5,295 nucleotides of DNA from GCA-020348445 sp965372465. Its GTDB lineage: Archaea > Thermoplasmatota > Thermoplasmata > GCA-020350865. Positions 5,010 through 5,295 of this stretch are shown piece after piece. The position numbers and the translations under genes were made by a program. Location of the stretch: positions 1-5,295 of the forward strand of contig CBDVCK010000265.1 of NCBI GenBank assembly GCA_965372465.1. Direction: 5' to 3'. Position 1 is the stretch's first letter. Every line of letters begins with the position of its first letter. The notes under the pieces were generated by a model. That model did not search any database, was not told where the DNA came from, and was given only the letters and a program-made list of their open reading frames with translations.

Positions 5010-5234
5010 ATGTCTCAAGACGATGAGATTAAGAAGTTGAAAGATATTGCCAAAGATACCACTGATTTAAACATAGTTAACAATATCATTTATAACCTGG
5101 CTGCATATGGACCCAAATCAATACCTGCAATTTCCGATATTATCAATTACCAGGCAAACACAGATATTCGTTCATACGGTCTTGAGACCATCGAAAAAAT
5201 CAAAGAGAAAATCCATTCTTATAGCCCTTTTTAA
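5010..5234 (+). CDS. Small HEAT-repeat-like protein, 74 residues
   Basis: The start is supported by a strong GGGGGGAG six bases upstream. The protein seems to be all alpha-helical. Residues 22-66 read like about one and a half HEAT repeats: NIVNNIIYNLAAYG, then the GPKSIPAISDII turn-and-helix typical of PBS-lyase-type HEAT units (34-45), then DIRSYGLETIEKIKEKI. The charged N-terminus (DDEIKKLKDIAKD) would be the preceding helix. HEAT proteins usually form protein-protein interaction surfaces, and a unit this small may act as a dimer or adaptor; this is inference. There is no signal peptide or membrane segment. It diverges from the L1 operon across 195 bases, so it may share regulation with it. 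A run of five T overlaps the stop codon (5228-5232) and could terminate transcription. I cannot name a family-specific function. Confidence 0.8.
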   Translation: MSQDDEIKKLKDIAKDTTDLNIVNNIIYNLAAYGPKSIPAISDIINYQANTDIRSYGLETIEKIKEKIHSYSPF

Positions 5235-5238
5235 AATC

Positions 5239-5295
5239 TTATTCATCCGCAGAAAACCGCAGGATACCACCATTTTCAAATGGTGGAGGAATGCA
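5239..5295 (-). CDS. C-terminal 18 residues of an unknown protein (5' end outside window)
   Basis: On the minus strand the frame entering from the right edge reads CIPPPFENGGILRFSADE and then TAA at 5241-5239. The composition looks like a real protein terminus, and its stop lies four bases from the stop of the converging HEAT-repeat gene, as in compact archaeal genomes. The fragment is too short to identify. A second minus frame is also open here but runs antisense through the HEAT gene. The call is tentative. Confidence 0.4.
   Translation of the reverse strand, partial: CIPPPFENGGILRFSADE
5267..5286. repeat. 20-base inverted repeat, nine-base arms
   Basis: CCACCATTT and AAATGGTGG are perfect complements around a TC centre. 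As RNA it would form about seven base pairs with a six-base loop. It overlaps the putative minus-strand coding end (PPFENGG), so it may only reflect codon choice. No T-run follows on the plus strand within the window. Confidence 0.5.

Noticed and set aside
5282..5293. Plus-strand gene starting at ATG 5291 after GGTGGAGGA
   Set aside because: GGAGG is only one base from the ATG, only five bases remain in the window, and the minus frame across the same bases reads as a plausible protein end.
1..5295. CRISPR array, insertion sequence, tRNA or rRNA
   Set aside because: No regularly spaced repeats of 20 bases or more, no transposase or terminal repeats, and no tRNA or rRNA signature sequences were seen on reading both strands.

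Overview
The window is archaeal chromosomal DNA. The ribosomal stalk proteins are of the archaeal/eukaryotic type (uL1, uL10/P0 and a P1-type L12 ending in GLGALFG). The promoters look like archaeal TATA boxes, and several genes carry G-rich Shine-Dalgarno sequences. Protein style and gene order suggest a euryarchaeon, perhaps Thermoplasmatota, but this placement is an impression and not a proof.

Layout from left to right. (1) Bases 2-697, plus strand: the C-terminal part of a membrane-anchored protein with a beta-rich ectodomain, cut by the window edge. (2) 858-1763, minus strand: a PfkB/ribokinase-family sugar or nucleoside kinase. It diverges across an AT-rich 142-base promoter region from (3) 1906-2703, plus strand: a TIM-barrel sugar isomerase/epimerase of the AP-endonuclease-2 superfamily. 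(4) 2704-2834: an unusually GC-rich convergent gap. (5) 4814 down to 2835, minus strand: a compact operon rpl1-rpl10-rpl12 with gaps of 12 and 18 bases. (6) 4815-5009: a divergent regulatory region with a strong TATA box for rpl1, a leader hairpin next to the rpl1 start, and repeated heptamers. (7) 5010-5234, plus strand: a small HEAT-repeat protein. (8) 5239-5295, minus strand: a probable C-terminal fragment of another gene.

The three ribosomal genes build the L1 stalk and the P0/P1 GTPase-recruiting stalk of the 50S subunit. L11, which precedes L1 in many prokaryotes, is not next to it here. The kinase and epimerase share a divergent promoter region and may act on the same sugar or polyol, but the substrate cannot be read from sequence.

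The two observations most worth checking are: the L10 protein lacks the usual GALFG-type C-terminal tail while a 10-base copy of the ALF-coding DNA of rpl12 sits in its -1 frame; and the rpl1 leader can fold into two helices joined by an asymmetric internal loop, the architecture expected of an L1 autoregulatory site. No CRISPR array, insertion sequence, tRNA or rRNA was seen, and I found no clear new defence or mobile system.
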